A stretch of 64,000 nucleotides of DNA from Anoplopoma fimbria (GCF_027596085.1 NC_072449.1:21698334-21762333); one strand, 5' to 3'; counted from the stretch's first letter, positions 30,831 to 44,500 are shown. The notes: generated by a model from the sequence alone, not told the origin. Numbers and translations: made by a program.

Positions 30831-33800
30831 GGGTCTTTAGGTCTTGGCACACGTGTGAATTGCTAGTTATAAAGGGTAACGGTTTGTGGCCAGGTAAACC
30901 ATGTTCCTAGACGGAGCAGCAGCTTTAACCGTGCCCATACTAACATGATTTAGATGGTTAGTGAGATTGGAATTAGCTAATCAAGGAGAACATGTCTTAC
31001 CAAAGCTTCATCCAATCACCGTCTTATGTTCTGCTTAATTGAATCCAATTGAAGGGTAGCCCAATTTGTCTGGGGTGATTCAGGACAAGCTAGAGCCAAA
31101 TCACAGAATTCAAAGAATCTGTTTGAAATGATTAAGCAGGAAACCTTTACATTGAAGCTATATTGGGAGTTGATATGGCTGCGGATGGAAAACAGATTTT
31201 AGTAGTGGAAAAGTAAAATGTTAAAGGAAAAACTTACTTTAAATGGTAAAAAAAAGTAACTTATTTCTGGTCAAACTTCTCTCTGCATGTTATCTGTGTG
31301 GAAAAGGAACACGTGTAGGTAGTGACATTTTTTCTTCATATTGATTATTTCAGAAATAACTTATGAGGGTGAGTAAATACTGACTAATTTATGTCACATT
31401 TCATTTATATTCTTCCAACCTGTCCTTTATTCCTAAAAAGCAAAGAGATAGTGAGGCATTAAATTCACTGATTTAAATGTTCTGTAGTTTATAACAATGC
31501 TGTGTGCCTTGAGTAACCTATGACAGTTCAATTCAATTGAAATGTATTGCCATTATATTTATGTACAACAAAAATCATCTGCGTCCCAGTTGCATACTAC
31601 ATATGAGTTTGAACCAGGTTTTGAGTATGTTGTGCTAACATTAAAAAGGAGACGGGGATTAAGTATACTCAAAAAAATAAACCATATTAAAAAATGCTTT
31701 AATTTTGAGTGTGCTTTTGATTGACACTTATATGCTTCACAATGCAATGCAATAAATATATATATATATTTTTTAAAGGCAGAGCATTGCCACACACACA
31801 TTACACAGGGGTCTGTTTTGTCTAAAGTGTCTCCACTTGAAAACTGGAGTCCCAAACTGAATCAGAAGGGTTTAGGGGACTGATGCGATTAGGTTAATCC
31901 ATTAGGAGTAGTTAATGGTCTTTCCTGGTGTTGTTAAGTAACACTGAGTAATTGACCAAGGGGCAGCCGACAGCTGACACTGGCTCACAGCAACCTGTGG
32001 TCCCAGCTGAACTGAAGTCGTGTTCAGGGTCTGCAAAGGGACGATAGACAGAATTCATTTTCCTCTTAATATGGCCGATATAGGAAAGGGACATATAAAA
32101 GTCTTTATCTCTTAACTTTTTGGGCTGATAAACAGGCTGGAGGCGCTGGTTGTTATTCACTGGATAATTACCCTCAAACATCAGGAAGTAGAGATTTTAT
32201 ATTACCTCGCTTCATCACACAGGTAAGAAACACATTTAAAGAATGCTGATGCAAACTATGACAGGACAAATGTCTTGCTTAAAATGATGCCTGCATATTA
32301 CTTTCTAAGATATGTTGTACTATTACAAGGTTTTTTAATCTTTGTAACTTTAGAAAGTGCCACAGAAACGTAATTTCCATTGTCTGTCGAGCAAGAACCA
32401 CACCCGTTTTCCCTCTGAAGTCTTCTATTCTTCTTTTTATCAATTCATGACTTGTTGTTCTAATTGATTTAGGGCCGCAAGCGAAAGTTATTTTCGTTAT
32501 CAATTAATCATTTATCTACCAAATAATCTATCAGGGCACTTGCTTTATAAAGTGTAAGAAAATAGTAAAAATCACACATTTCCAGAGCATGAAGCGTTGG
32601 AACTTCACCATACCATATGTAAAGTTTTGAAATGCATCGTTCTGTCAAACCAAAAGCCTCATACCTAAAGATATTTAGTTTCAGTTATATAAGAGTAAAA
32701 AAAGCTGAATATATTCACATTTGAGAAGCTAGATCCAGAGCATTTTTTTATAATTTGACAAAAGTGTTTCTAATGTTACTAAAGTATTGTTGCAAATTCA
32801 TTTTCAAATTAATTTATTGCTAAAACTAAATAACTTATCAAGTATTTAAATCAGTTGGGTGTTAAATATCAATTAATCTGTTAACTTCTGATACTCAGAA
32901 CTATTGGGAATGGAAAAAGGCATCAATATATCTCAGGAAGTTCTAAAGTATTAACATTGTTTAGTGCTGGAGGCGAATCCCCTCAGATGACACAGCGAGC
33001 TGCCTCTGATGCCTAATTCACTCCGTTTGCGCACCTAACAAAGAGCTCCTTTATGAGATTAAAAGATTTCTGTGGCAACGCTGACATGGACGAAATTTAG
33101 AGAACATAGGATGTGTAACCTCCAGCTAATCTTGTCTTTATGAGAAAGGAGGGATCAGGCTATTTGATTAGGAGTATTGGAGTTTGGGCACTACACAACA
33201 CAGTAAATTCCTATTATAGCCTCTTCTCTACTTTATATTCAACACAAACATACAGCATATCACAGTGCTCACTAACAGCATTACTAATCATGTGTCCTTG
33301 GAACAGAGGGATCTTAAATTAATTAAATGGATAGGCAGACTGAGTTCCTCTATTGGATTACTGTCTGTAATGCAATCTAATAAGATACTGTCATTGTGCA
33401 AAGCAAATTCCCTATGAAAGTTTATTAAATGTTTTACAGTTTGTATTCTTAAAATGCATGATTGTGTTTTTAATTCTATTAATGTTCATTGATTCAGGCT
33501 GTTTGTGTATTGACTTTAAAGGTGATCCAAAATCAGGAAAGATAAGAAAGCAAGAGCAGTCTGAACCTGCTGGTGTTTGGCTGCTCTTTTGACTTCTTCC
33601 TAAACAAGAAAAGCTCCACCTTGCCAGTGAACTGGTCCACACATTACTTGAGAGGGGGGCCTCATTTATGCCAGGAGCAAACCAACTGGATCAAGTTCCA
33701 TAAGCTCCCACAAAAACACCCAAAAGCCAGGTATGACCAACTACACTCTGTTACATTGAAACACCACTCATTTCTTATACTATTTTGTTTAAGTTGCACA

Positions 33801-34399
33801 GGTCTTTGTTAAAACTAAATGTTTGCCAAAAAGTTGATTATTTCCTTTAGAGCAGAGGTTTTCAAATTGCAAGGGAGCTGCATGAGCGGCTCAGACAGCT
33901 GTGAGGGGAAATGGCTGTATAACATACTCTTAGTTATTTTTTGTCTAGCCTGATGATTTCGCCACAAGTTGTGTCAAATATGACACTCCATCTCAGATTC
34001 ATAACTCTGTGAACACACAGATGTGATACACAATATATATATATTTTTATTTTTATTTTTTTAGTGTGAACAATTAACATCCATAAATCCAATTACAAAA
34101 TCACGAGAAAAAAAGCTACCTATGACTCCAGAACTTGCCTGAGAATCATCACGTCTTTAAGTTTTCATCAGTATCAAAGTATTCCAGTGATAGTTGTCTG
34201 TAAGTTCATGGGTACAATGCAAAACATGAGCTGCTAATAGGTAATTTTGGCATACTTTAAACCGTGCAAAATTGCTGGAATGTAAACAATTACGGCTAAG
34301 CAGAGCACAAGTTGTGGACCCATTCTGTGGAAAATATCTGCTCTAGAGTTTATCATCCTTCCTGCTCAGAAACTGACGGCATCCCTTTTCCTATCTCAG
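30831..34399. other. Intergenic DNA, possibly with unseen 5' exons of the next gene
   Basis: Nothing is confidently coding here apart from one candidate exon near 33550-33732 on the plus strand. That candidate is open, ends in a GT donor after KHPKAR, and has a phase that does not fit the next exon directly. A dispersed repeat occupies about 32473-32800. Confidence 0.5.
32473..32800. repeat. Decayed copy of the dispersed repeat family
   Basis: It starts GCCGCAAGCGAAAGTTATTT and continues through AGAAAATAGTAAAAATCAC and a TTCACATTTGAGAAGCT block. The same blocks recur at 1471-1571 and 47955-48000, so this is a multi-copy element within the window. Ends are approximate. Confidence 0.6.
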
Positions 34400-36436
34400 C
34401 AGTCGACTTCATATGTGTACGGCCTGGTTGATCAACATCCTCAAATGCATCAGCACACTCACCCGCATGCCTTCACTCCCATCCTTGACCAATCCTTGAC
34501 CATCCTACCTGCTCCAATGGTAACTCAGGACAGTAACGTAAGATGTATCACAATACTGTGTTGTACAATCCTAGGTAGTGATTTTATTCACAACTTTACC
34601 AATTCCCACCTGAAGCCATTTCTGACCAGAATGTTGATTCTGCCATTTTTACCTAACTGCCCCTCAGCCACCAAGAATAACTTCAACCTGTTTTCTTTCA
34701 CCTGTTGCTACAGTTCAACACGCATCTTTCCAGTGCAGCAACGAAGCACTCTTATGCTCCCGTCACTGCCTTTCACAAAGCAACACAGAAGCCCTTCAGG
34801 TCAACAGTGAGTCCAACATGCATCAATCAAAACTGTCAATACAGCTAAAAATGAAAACTACAGTCTCACTTCTGTTTCCTTTTTAAAGATCAATTATGTT
34901 TGATAGAATGATTTTGATTAAACAAAATGTTGCAACAGTTAACTATTGCAAAATGTTTTCACTATTTTTTCAGAAACGAGGGAGATGGGGCGCACAGCAT
35001 GTCTGCATTGCATGGAAGATATATTACCAAGAACAACGCAAAGTAATAACTAAATGCATCAAAAATGTTGTCACATCAAATAATAAAGTCTGAGTATTTC
35101 AATTTTAGGCATATTAGGTTGGTTAAACTGGATTAAATCAAAATAAAAAATCAGAGTATTCCAGTTGACAGAAAACATTAACAAAATCAATTTCAAGGAG
35201 CTAAAAATGTAGAAAAACTGTTCAGAAGTTCAGAAAAACTCTGGCATCTTTTAGTCAGGACATGTTGTCATTGTGACTTTAATACTTTTGTATCTCATTC
35301 CACAACTTATGTTATGCTTTACAAACTATTTTCAACAGATAATGCAGCAAAAACCCAACAGTCTCCATCCAGAACTGACAATTAAATATACTGCTGTATC
35401 CAGTCTACCTGTCACGGTACAGCACAAGGACAAGCCCTCCTGGATACCCCCAAATATTGGTGTGTTTAGAGCCAGAAATGTAGGAAACACCTTTAGCAAC
35501 AGTATACGTGTCAGATTATGAAAGCTGATCTGCTTCTCACTTTTTATAGGATCTCCATGTGGACATTCTGCATATGGAAACACTGCTGACAGGAGTGAAA
35601 CAGGACAAACAGCAGAAAGTTTAAGCCACTTCAGCAGAACTTATCCCTCTGACCTTTATTCACCCTCACCTGCGTCTTGCCACAGCCATCTGACCAAGAG
35701 GGAGAAACTGGAACAGCCTCCAAACCTGCACTGGAAAGAGCAGGTTGATGAAAAGGAGAAACATGGGAGCCAACAAGTTGAAACAACAAAGGATTTACCT
35801 CTTAGAGACAAATCTTGGCATCGAACGACGACTCCTGAACTGGACGGCAGACACGGCGGCTCACTTGACAGGAAAAGGAAGCGCGAGTGTGACAGCTTCG
35901 TTAAAGTGAAGATGCTGAAGCAGGAAATTGTTGATGACCACTTTGATACCTCGAAGACTTTGTACACTGATCCATTACCGTTCACTACAACTCACATCCA
36001 TCCCTCTTCACACACAATGCTAGTGCAAGACATAAACATAAGTGATTTGTCTACCATGTACCCTATCAGCAGTAGATGTAATGTTATCAGAACTCCTGGG
36101 GGACTCGTGCCTAATCCAGGTGCTGAAATGCATCCTTACCAAACTGCTTCATGGGAGCCAATATGGGATGTTCACAAGAGAATGGATCTCCACTCCAGAC
36201 AAAACGTCCTGAAAGATTTTTCATTGAATACCTGCAAAGCAATCAGGATACCTCTTGCAGCACAGAGGCAAAAAGAGGCTTTTCATGGTTACTTTACGTC
36301 ACCTCTTTATTTCCCTCTTGCATTAAGGCAGCAGGAGATGGTGAACTTTAGGGGGAGGGAGTTTCTACACCCAAGTCAAGAGAACTGTCATCTCCACCAT
36401 GCTGGCTATCTGGCAACACCCTACCTGAAACCCTGA
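34400..36436 (+). CDS. Unrecognised multi-exon gene, 3' part only
   Basis: The last exon (35550-36436) is open for 295 codons, far more than chance in this AT-rich DNA, and follows a TTTTTATAG acceptor. Phase-compatible candidate upstream exons are 34400-34537, 34714-34799, 34974-35042 and 35339 or 35362-35459; the junction into the 35.3 kb exon is uncertain. The encoded part is low in hydrophobic segments, His/Pro/Tyr-rich (DQHPQMHQHTHPHAF, PSDLYSPSP), and has a basic patch RKRKRECDSFVKVKMLKQE at about 35873-35929, suggesting a nuclear protein. That patch faintly recalls the DSYVLKQEI segment I remember from ARID5B, so an ARID5/ARID6-like factor is possible. No ARID domain was found, so I do not name it. 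The 5' end is missing or unseen. Confidence 0.5.
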
Positions 36437-36631
36437 GTCTCCAGCTTCTGTCAGAAAAAAAAAAAAAAGAGCAGCTATTCCCTTGACAACAATCACTCAT
36501 TTACAGCATGTCTGTTGAGATCGCTGGTCATTCTGGTCGGTGCATTCATTTAATGGAGCTCCACACCCAAGAAGTATTTACAAAATGTAATCTATGGACT
36601 AGAGCAGCTTTAATTAGACAAAAATATTCTT

Positions 36632-36637
36632 AATAAA
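36632..36637 (+). terminator. Poly(A) signal AATAAA of the unrecognised gene
   Basis: A canonical hexamer lies about 196 nt after the stop codon at 36436 on the same strand. It supports a real transcript ending here. The gene is convergent with hinfp, whose stop is at 37537. Confidence 0.5.
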
Positions 36638-37536
36638 GCATAGTGGTCTTGAAATTTAGATTTCTTGGATGGATTTTGGCAACTGTACAGTCAAACTTGA
36701 ACTTTAATTATGCAAGTAGTTTGTCGCTTTTTGTATTGATCAGGTGATAACAATGTTCATGTCTGGAGGAAGAAGAAAATTCCAAAGCTATTTGTAAATC
36801 TGCAAACATTTAATGCAGCTGGTTAAGAGTTGATGGGGTCATTGCTACCGTACAATATTAAGAGTCTACAGCTAAGCTGGTGTCTCTGTGAGCCCGTGCT
36901 TTGAACCACAGTGGTGGATCAACAGACCAATCAGCATTGCCAACCCTACAGCAAGTGTGACTAAAAGAAAAAGAAAAAATAAGAAAAGCTTACTTGTGTT
37001 TCAAAATTGTATTAAAAGTTTCTAACAATAAAATTAAGTGATATTTCAAGTCTACTTTAAAAAATGATGTCTTCTGTATTGTTCTGTCAAGCAACATCAA
37101 TGAAATATTAAATTAATATAAACAATGGAACATGGTGTGGAAAGAACATGTGAAGAACAACATTATGCAGAACTAGCTTTGTAGTGCTTTTAGCTCATCT
37201 TATTCATGTAAGCTTCATCAGAAACATTTACGGGTTTAACAGATAATCCAATAGACGGGAGACGTTACAAAGCCAAGCTGAGGCATTAGAGTTTATAATA
37301 GCTGCTGTAATGAAGGTATGGTCTCCAAAACCAGTGTAAACATAAACATATCAATGTCACACCACTCTAAAAACACTGGAGACCATACAAAAAGCTTTGG
37401 CAGGAGAAAAAAAAAAGTTCCAGTCTTCACTGCCGGCTTCACAGCAAAACAAACTACAGGAGGCAAACCAATGTCATTGCATAACAGCTACAAGAGTGCC
37501 TATTATGGATGCATGATGCAGTGCTGCATGCAGAAG
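36638..37536. other. Convergent intergenic space / hinfp 3' UTR
   Basis: The 3' UTR of hinfp must lie in the right part. No canonical AATAAA was seen on the minus strand. No other gene is visible. Confidence 0.5.
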
Positions 37537-40500
37537 TCACACTACGTCCATGCCCAGGCCCCTCGCAACCTCCGTCAGGGCCTGGACTGCTCCAGATGTC
37601 CCACTGCCATCAAAGTCCTCCTGAGATAATCCTCCAGGCTCCTCCTCAATGTGGGGGATTGTGCTCATGACACAGTAGACAGGAGAGTCACTGCCTCTGG
37701 GGCTAGGTTGAGACGAAGCATCCTCACCTCCAGAGAGCTCCGAGGAGTACGAGGAGGAGGAGCTGGAGGAGGGCGAGGAGGATCCTGCAGGAGAGCTTCG
37801 GCCACTCTCCGGTGTCACTGCAGCCCTCTTGTTCCGGATGCTGGTTCTCTGACTTTTCCGAAGGCTCTGCGGCTTTTTGGCCATGTTCTTCATGATCTCC
37901 TTCGTCACTTCCACAGTCTCAAACCGCACCATGTTTACTTTTAGAAAGCCGTCTACATCCTTTCTGTATCTGTGGAGAAAGCACATGGAACAATTATATA
38001 TCAAATATTTCTTATTCTTATTTCAGTCTTTACTCATAAGTACTTGAATAACATTCAATGTACCACAGAGGGCTGAGAAGTAGAGGGGATCTAATGAGTG
38101 GTTGCTTCAGAGGTAATTAGCTGTCGTGACTGACCTGAAGCGAGAATGTCCAGAGGGCCATTTCAGCTCATGCTTCTTGCGAAGGTGAAGTGTGAGAGTG
38201 TAACACCATGAGAAGACCTTATCACATATATGGCATTTATATTTTGACATCCCCCCGACCTGTTGGTGAATATAATATGAAGATGTAAACAACAAAGCAT
38301 GATAACGGTCTACAAGATTAAAGCAGTTTGATGTTCTGACGCACCTCGTGTACTCTCTTGTAGTGCTGATTCATGGTTTGGAATGTATGACAGGAATAGT
38401 CACAGCCTTCCACTGTACAGTGATACACAGCGCCCTCATTGTGAACCTCAGTGTGCTTTTGTAGATCAGGCTGGTTCTTAAATCTGTAAAAAAATAAAAA
38501 ATAAAAATAAATGAATAACAGTAATAATGACAAACCTGCAACTGCAGCTTCTTTCTGCTAACGCAACTTTTAATGCCAAATTTACATGAAGACACAAGTT
38601 AGAGGTTGTTGTTCTCAACGTCTGACAAACTATTTCCGGGCCCTGATTTTGCAAAAGTACAGTTGAACAACTGGACATAATCAGTTATTTTAAAGGTCTA
38701 CCTCTTGTCGCAGAAGTCACATGGGAAGGGCCGCTCATCACAGTGGCGGAACCTGATGTGGATCTTCAAAGCTGCCAAAGTGGTGCAGGTCATGTCACAG
38801 AAGGGACATTTCACCTGATTCACTGAGAGTAAAAGAAAAAAGTAATTATTAAATATAATACCGGCCAAATGGTTCATTTTAACACATTTTAAATAATCTG
38901 AAATGGATCAAGCGTTATATAACTGTTGTTTATCAGTTTAATTTAAACTTGAACTTCAACCAATCCGATCTACTGTTTTTTTCATGCACAGTTTGTGAGA
39001 AAACACCTTCTTGAATCTTTAAATACAATCTGATCAGGACAGAAAAAAAATTATATTGAGAATGTTACTGTTGAAATAATATAATGCAATAGTTATGACA
39101 TCAGGGTATAACAAAATATTCCAAATAGTGATTGGCAATTGGCTCTTCATTACACCATCAAAAAGACAGTAACCAGTAGCCACTTAAATATGACCGAAGC
39201 ATTCCGGAAAATAAAAACAATGTAACAACAATTTAAGACTAGAATTGTAGAAAATTGTTACCATGCTGACGAACATGATCCCTCAAAAGCCTCTCGCTGG
39301 AAAAAGCTTTGCCACAATGTTCACATACCAGCGACTCTGCACAGATGAGATAAGTAAATGTACAGAAGTCAACATTCAAGCCAACACATTTAGCACCATC
39401 AGCATCCTAGAACACAGAGAGTCCTTCTCACCTACTGGCTCGGCCTGTCTGTGTAGGTGGTCGAACAACTTTGTGTTGCTGGAGAACATGCTGCCACATG
39501 TAGGACAGGCTACAAGTCTCTCCTGAGTGTGGCTCCGCATGTGTTCTCTTAATCGGTATTTGATTTTAAAGAAAGCATCACAACCTGTAATAGACACATG
39601 ACGTATAAATAAGGTTAGACATAAAGTTAGAAATACAGAGAACATCTCTTTGCCCTCCTCTCACTCAGTCGTACCTGTCCAGTGGCAGAAGAGAGCCTGT
39701 AGTTGTTGTGGGAGAGACTGTGGCTCAGCACTTTCAACATGATTGTCCACATGTCGGTAGAACCACTCGGGATTGTTAAATGTACTCTGTATAAAGAATA
39801 ATAAAATAAATTCTGCAATAAGGGTGCTATCAGTCATTTGATGACAAATTAATAATTTATCTAAAAATACCTACATCACAGTTCTCCCACTGGCAAACGT
39901 ATCCATCTGATCCTTCAGGAACCAGGTTGTTGCTGTGCAAGCCTTGGTTGCAGCTCGGCAGATCAGGACGGGACTTGAGAAGCTGTGACCCGACAAACTT
40001 GAGCTTGCCGTGGTAGTTGTGGAAGTACGCATGCACCTCAAGCTCTGCAGGACTACCCATGGACAAAAATTCACATCCATTCCAGAGGCAAGCATACTCA
40101 TCTAAACAAAGAGAGGAGATGAGTAATTACTGCAATGAAGAGTGGACAGTTATTACAGAACGCACAGGGACTTTATTTGACTGTGTAAGGCTGAACATTT
40201 AAACTGAACATTTAACCAACCTGATATAGGTGATGTCAGTAAGCTCAGTAAATTACTTCAGACTAGCTGTTGGTAAGACCTCTAATGCACCTGAAAGTCA
40301 AACAACATCTAAACTAAATTAACGAGGAGTCCCTGTCAATCAGTGTGTACTCATGTCCTTTGCTTTGCTTCAATCATAACAAAGAAATTGAGTCAACGTT
40401 TTTTCCACCTAGCAGCAAGAGTGAGAGCTCCATCTAACTCCAACAGAGAAATTCACCCAATTGATGGAGGAACTGCTGGGGGCCCGGGTGCAGATGAAAA

Positions 40501-40911
40501 GGAGCTGGGTAAGTTAAAAAAAGATGCAATGGCAGTTGTGTGAGTTGAAAATGGTTGTTGCTTCCAGAGGAAACCACGGAATCAGTTTGTTTCTTCAGCG
40601 TAACCTTACTTATCTATTCTATTTCGCCAAGTTCTCTTGCGCAAAACAGATATTGATCTCAATTATATGAGGGTTTGATTTGTCATATTGATTTCAGGTT
40701 CAGATCTCCACACCCTCACAGCCTGCCTCCTTGTGTTTATCTTGTGTCCTCCTCACTCACCCAGCTCCTCTAAGGCGTCATTGTCTCCCAGGTAGTCCTT
40801 CAAATGCACAGACATATGATCGCTCAGCTCCTCCATGGTGCGGCCCTTGAAGTTGCATGAAGCCCACTCACACACCACTTCAAAATTGTCTAGTCTCTTT
40901 GTTGTCATCAT
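37537..40911 (-). CDS. hinfp: Histone H4 transcription factor HINFP (MIZF)
   Basis: Nine coding exons: 40761-40911, 39875-40101, 39675-39786, 39432-39584, 39262-39336, 38702-38822, 38345-38483, 38135-38259, 37537-37969. All phases agree, giving 511 residues (human 517). HINFP binds the site II element of histone H4 promoters and drives H4 expression at the G1/S transition with NPAT. C2H2 fingers run from the first exon ([10 protein letters not shown]) through [81 protein letters not shown] and [19 protein letters not shown]. The block [17 protein letters not shown] is a HINFP signature. The C-terminus is Ser/Pro-rich and more variable. The first of two adjacent ATGs is taken as the start; an upstream non-coding exon is likely. 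Confidence 0.96.
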
Positions 40912-41547
40912 GATGGTGATCACTGTGTGCTCAGCTGCTGCTGCACACCGACACCAAATAACAGACTACCTAAAGAGAGAAACAGAAAACCACAGACATG
41001 TTAAAAGAGAGAAAGAGCTGGCTGGGATTTTAAAAAGCATGCTAACTAACTGTAACACTGTAAAAATGTATTTTTAACCGACGTTATCTCAAGTGATCTT
41101 TCTGGACGAGGATCACATTATTAACCAAAACACACATATATGCACTCGACTGTGCTCACTAACGAAGCAAGAAACTATCTAACTTCAGCTTATTTCTGTC
41201 TTTGTATGTTATGTAACTAAGAGTTAGTATGTTCTAGCTAGCGCTGAAGCCGAGCCCGTCACAGGTTTGTACACTACTTGGTCGGACTATTCCTTAACAG
41301 CTGACGTTTTCAGTCATATTTCAACCCTTTAACATGAAAAGAAAAACGTGATATCTAAATGTGGAAGTTGTAAACACACGCAGATGTTTCCGACGCTTGC
41401 GATACACGATTTGTTTTGTAAATGCTTCTTACGAGTATGAGTGTCAGTAGCTTCGGCTCTGTTATCTGAGCTAATTCTTCTTCCCTCCTCTGAGCTTGTC
41501 TTTTTTTGTTTACTTCCGGTCAGTGCCAGCCTCGAAACGGAAGTCGG
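40912..41547 (-). promoter_or_regulatory. hinfp 5' region with ETS-type sites
   Basis: TTACTTCCGGTC (about 41511) and AACGGAAGTCGG (about 41536) are opposed GGAA/ETS core sites about 25 bp apart, typical of TATA-less housekeeping promoters. The 5' UTR and its intron presumably occupy 40912-41500. The exact transcription start is not determinable. Confidence 0.5.
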
Positions 41548-41583
41548 TCTTCTTCGTCTGTTATTGTAAACAGACGAAGAAGA
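41548..41583. repeat. Perfect 15-bp hairpin beside the hinfp promoter
   Basis: Arms TCTTCTTCGTCTGTT (41548-41562) and AACAGACGAAGAAGA (41569-41583) are exact reverse complements around the loop ATTGTA. It starts within 12 bp of the distal ETS-type site. Confidence 0.93.
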
Positions 41584-44500
41584 ATATTACCCTTTAGAGT
41601 GGTGGAGTCATCCAACATCTGACTTTTATCTCAGTAAAACAAAGAAAATACGAACAATTCCATTTTGAAGGGAATTATTTTCCCGTTAAAATATTATTTT
41701 AGCTCACATTTGTTTTGCTGTGTGGGTGTTGTTAAGTCATTTAATCATTCAATTCAATCATTTGTTAACTATTAGTTACTTTGTTTTTTTTTCATTATCA
41801 TGTATAAAACATAATTCAACCTTCCATGATTGCCACTAATAGATTGTTGGAGCAGTTCAGCTGAATGTTATAAAGTTCAACGCAGACAAGAGGTTCTGTG
41901 AGCCAACACGTTTTTTTTTTCATGTTTAGATAATACTCTTGACATGGGGATCCCTGATCATGCTATGTTGCACTCTCACATGTGCCATGTTGGATTGATA
42001 TGTTCTTTGCAAGTATTAGGATGTCATGATGTCAACGGAGATAAGAGCCAAGCAGGAAGAGTGAGACCATGTCATGTCCCATAAAGCCTGTGGACACCTT
42101 GGACACCTTCAAGAACTGGATGCTTAAAGGAGGACATTTGAGTTGCTTAGCTTGCAGCCACATCACTTTGTATCCAGTTAACATGATGCTTTGCCATTGT
42201 GCAACATTGGATCTTATCCACTAGAGGTCATAATATGCTGACTATCAGCACCCAAATATGCAATGTCTTGCCTGTCCAAGAAATATTATATTTTCATGAG
42301 GGCGTATAAGAAGAATAGTCTGGAGCAGGCTCTCAAACTGGGATGATGCTGTAAATTGGCTTAATATTTAGCATATACATTTTATAGCAAGGGCCTTGTT
42401 TGTACTTTTTTTGTTTCTGACAGTAACTAGCTGTTACAGCTTCAACATGACAACAATGGCCACCTATACATTTCGTAGTATTCCTTTCATACCTAGTGAA
42501 GTGTATGAAATCTCAATTATACCCTTGCAAAACAGTATTATAAGCTATGTAGGTGGGACTGTAAACAGCCAGACAAGTCTGTTAGAGAGGGGACAAAGCA
42601 TAGGCAGCTCTAGTGCCATTGCTGATCTGTTATTCAATATTTCATGCTGCTCTGCAAATATAAGAGCCCATAACAACTGAATTATTCATGCAGTTTTATG
42701 TCAGGATGACTGATTCACAGGAAAATGACCACCAGTATCTTAAAGCTAGCTAGTGAATGAACTAAAAAATGATCAAATCATTTCTTAATTTTACTTTTGA
42801 ACTTTTAGTCTTTTGTTTTAAGATAAGGCCATTTTGATTCTCCTAATAATTTAATCTCTGAACCATAAGAAACATGGAGGGACCAATGTGCCGATTACAT
42901 CTTAGACAAATACATTTTAAATGGTTCTAAATGTTGGCTGAGTTTTGCAGGGCACCACATGCCTACTCTTTAAAAATAAAAACGTACACAATGTGCTCAC
43001 TAGGAGGGCTGTAGAAATAGAATCCAGGCCTAAAAGGTTTTCTATGGCCTGTTTCTAGTTCTTAGTTAGGTTAATTTTGTATTATCTGCAATACAACTAC
43101 CATCTCCTGTGATTTACTGTGTTATTCATTTAATGCCTTGATATTTTTCTAATTATTCAGAAAAAAATATATAGAATAAAACACAGAATATGTGAAGATG
43201 ATAAGTTACTCCTCATTACTGACGTGTTCAAAGGCGGTTGCATCAAATGCAAACAAAATATGAACTACAATAAATAAATAAAACACATTTTGTCATTTAA
43301 CATTTTTTTCAAAATCACTATTTTAAAGAATATATTTTATATCATATTAAATAGTTTGTGGTTGTGAAAGAAGAATACTGTAATGTAATGTCATTTAAAA
43401 AATACATTAACAAAATCAATAACGCCAAACAATAAGTCACAACACAGGATTCTGTATCATCATTTTAATCAGAGTTCATTCAGAGCAGGATGAAAGTACA
43501 AGCACAATATCACATGTTTGCAGCGGTATGACGTTTTCATAACATCATTTCACTCTGGTCTGACTCCACACACAGTCCAAACCAGACAGCATACACAATG
43601 AGAGATATAGCACCAGGGTGTTGGAGTGCACAGCAGCACGTCTAGTGGTTGGGTCAGACTTGATGCTAGCAGGCAGCAGGCTTTAGAGGTCATACACAGA
43701 AAACTCTCTCACTCACACACAAAGAGTCAAAACTGGGAGCAGACACACGGTGGTAGTGCTCAAATGGGCTCTCACACACTGTGGCCTAGTTGGCCGCTAA
43801 GGGTTTAAGTTCAAACACTTCATGTCATGTTTATAATGAATAGATGTTTTTTGCACATTTTCAGACAGCAGCATTTTAAAGAGCTGAACTTCAAGTCCTG
43901 GCTCATTCGTTGTCCTTCAACACCTGGAGAGATCAGCCAATTCAGAATGACATTTATAGAGTAACTACAATAGGTTCTCCCTTTTCAGACCTTAACGCAT
44001 ACTTTTTTCTTATTTAGCACAATTAAAGCGTCACAGCTCAGAGGAGAGGATGGAGTACAACGCCATTAAATACTTAGTCATCTTAACAACTGCATTATCC
44101 ACGTTAAATCGAAGGAGTGGATCTTCATTTAGATTGCAAGAAATGCGTTTGTGGGTGAAACCATATCGCTGGTGTGTTTTCTTTATAGCTTTAACAGCCA
44201 CTAGGCTATGATTTTACTTAGTGTATGTACTTTTGTTTTTATGGTATGGCCAGAATCTATTACTACACATGCATTATATTTGAAAAGGTCTTGCCCGTAT
44301 TTATTTATATTTAAAGGCTCAATTTACAAGCTAAAATGTGACTGTGACATAAAGTCTGCTAAAATGTTGCTACTCAACCAAAAACGGGGTCCTGCATGCA
44401 AGCTGTAGCAATTATATTACAGTTCATTTGGTTTCTTAGCAACCAAACTGATAAAATCAGATATCATCCAGAACAATGAAATGAAAACCAGGTCCAAACA

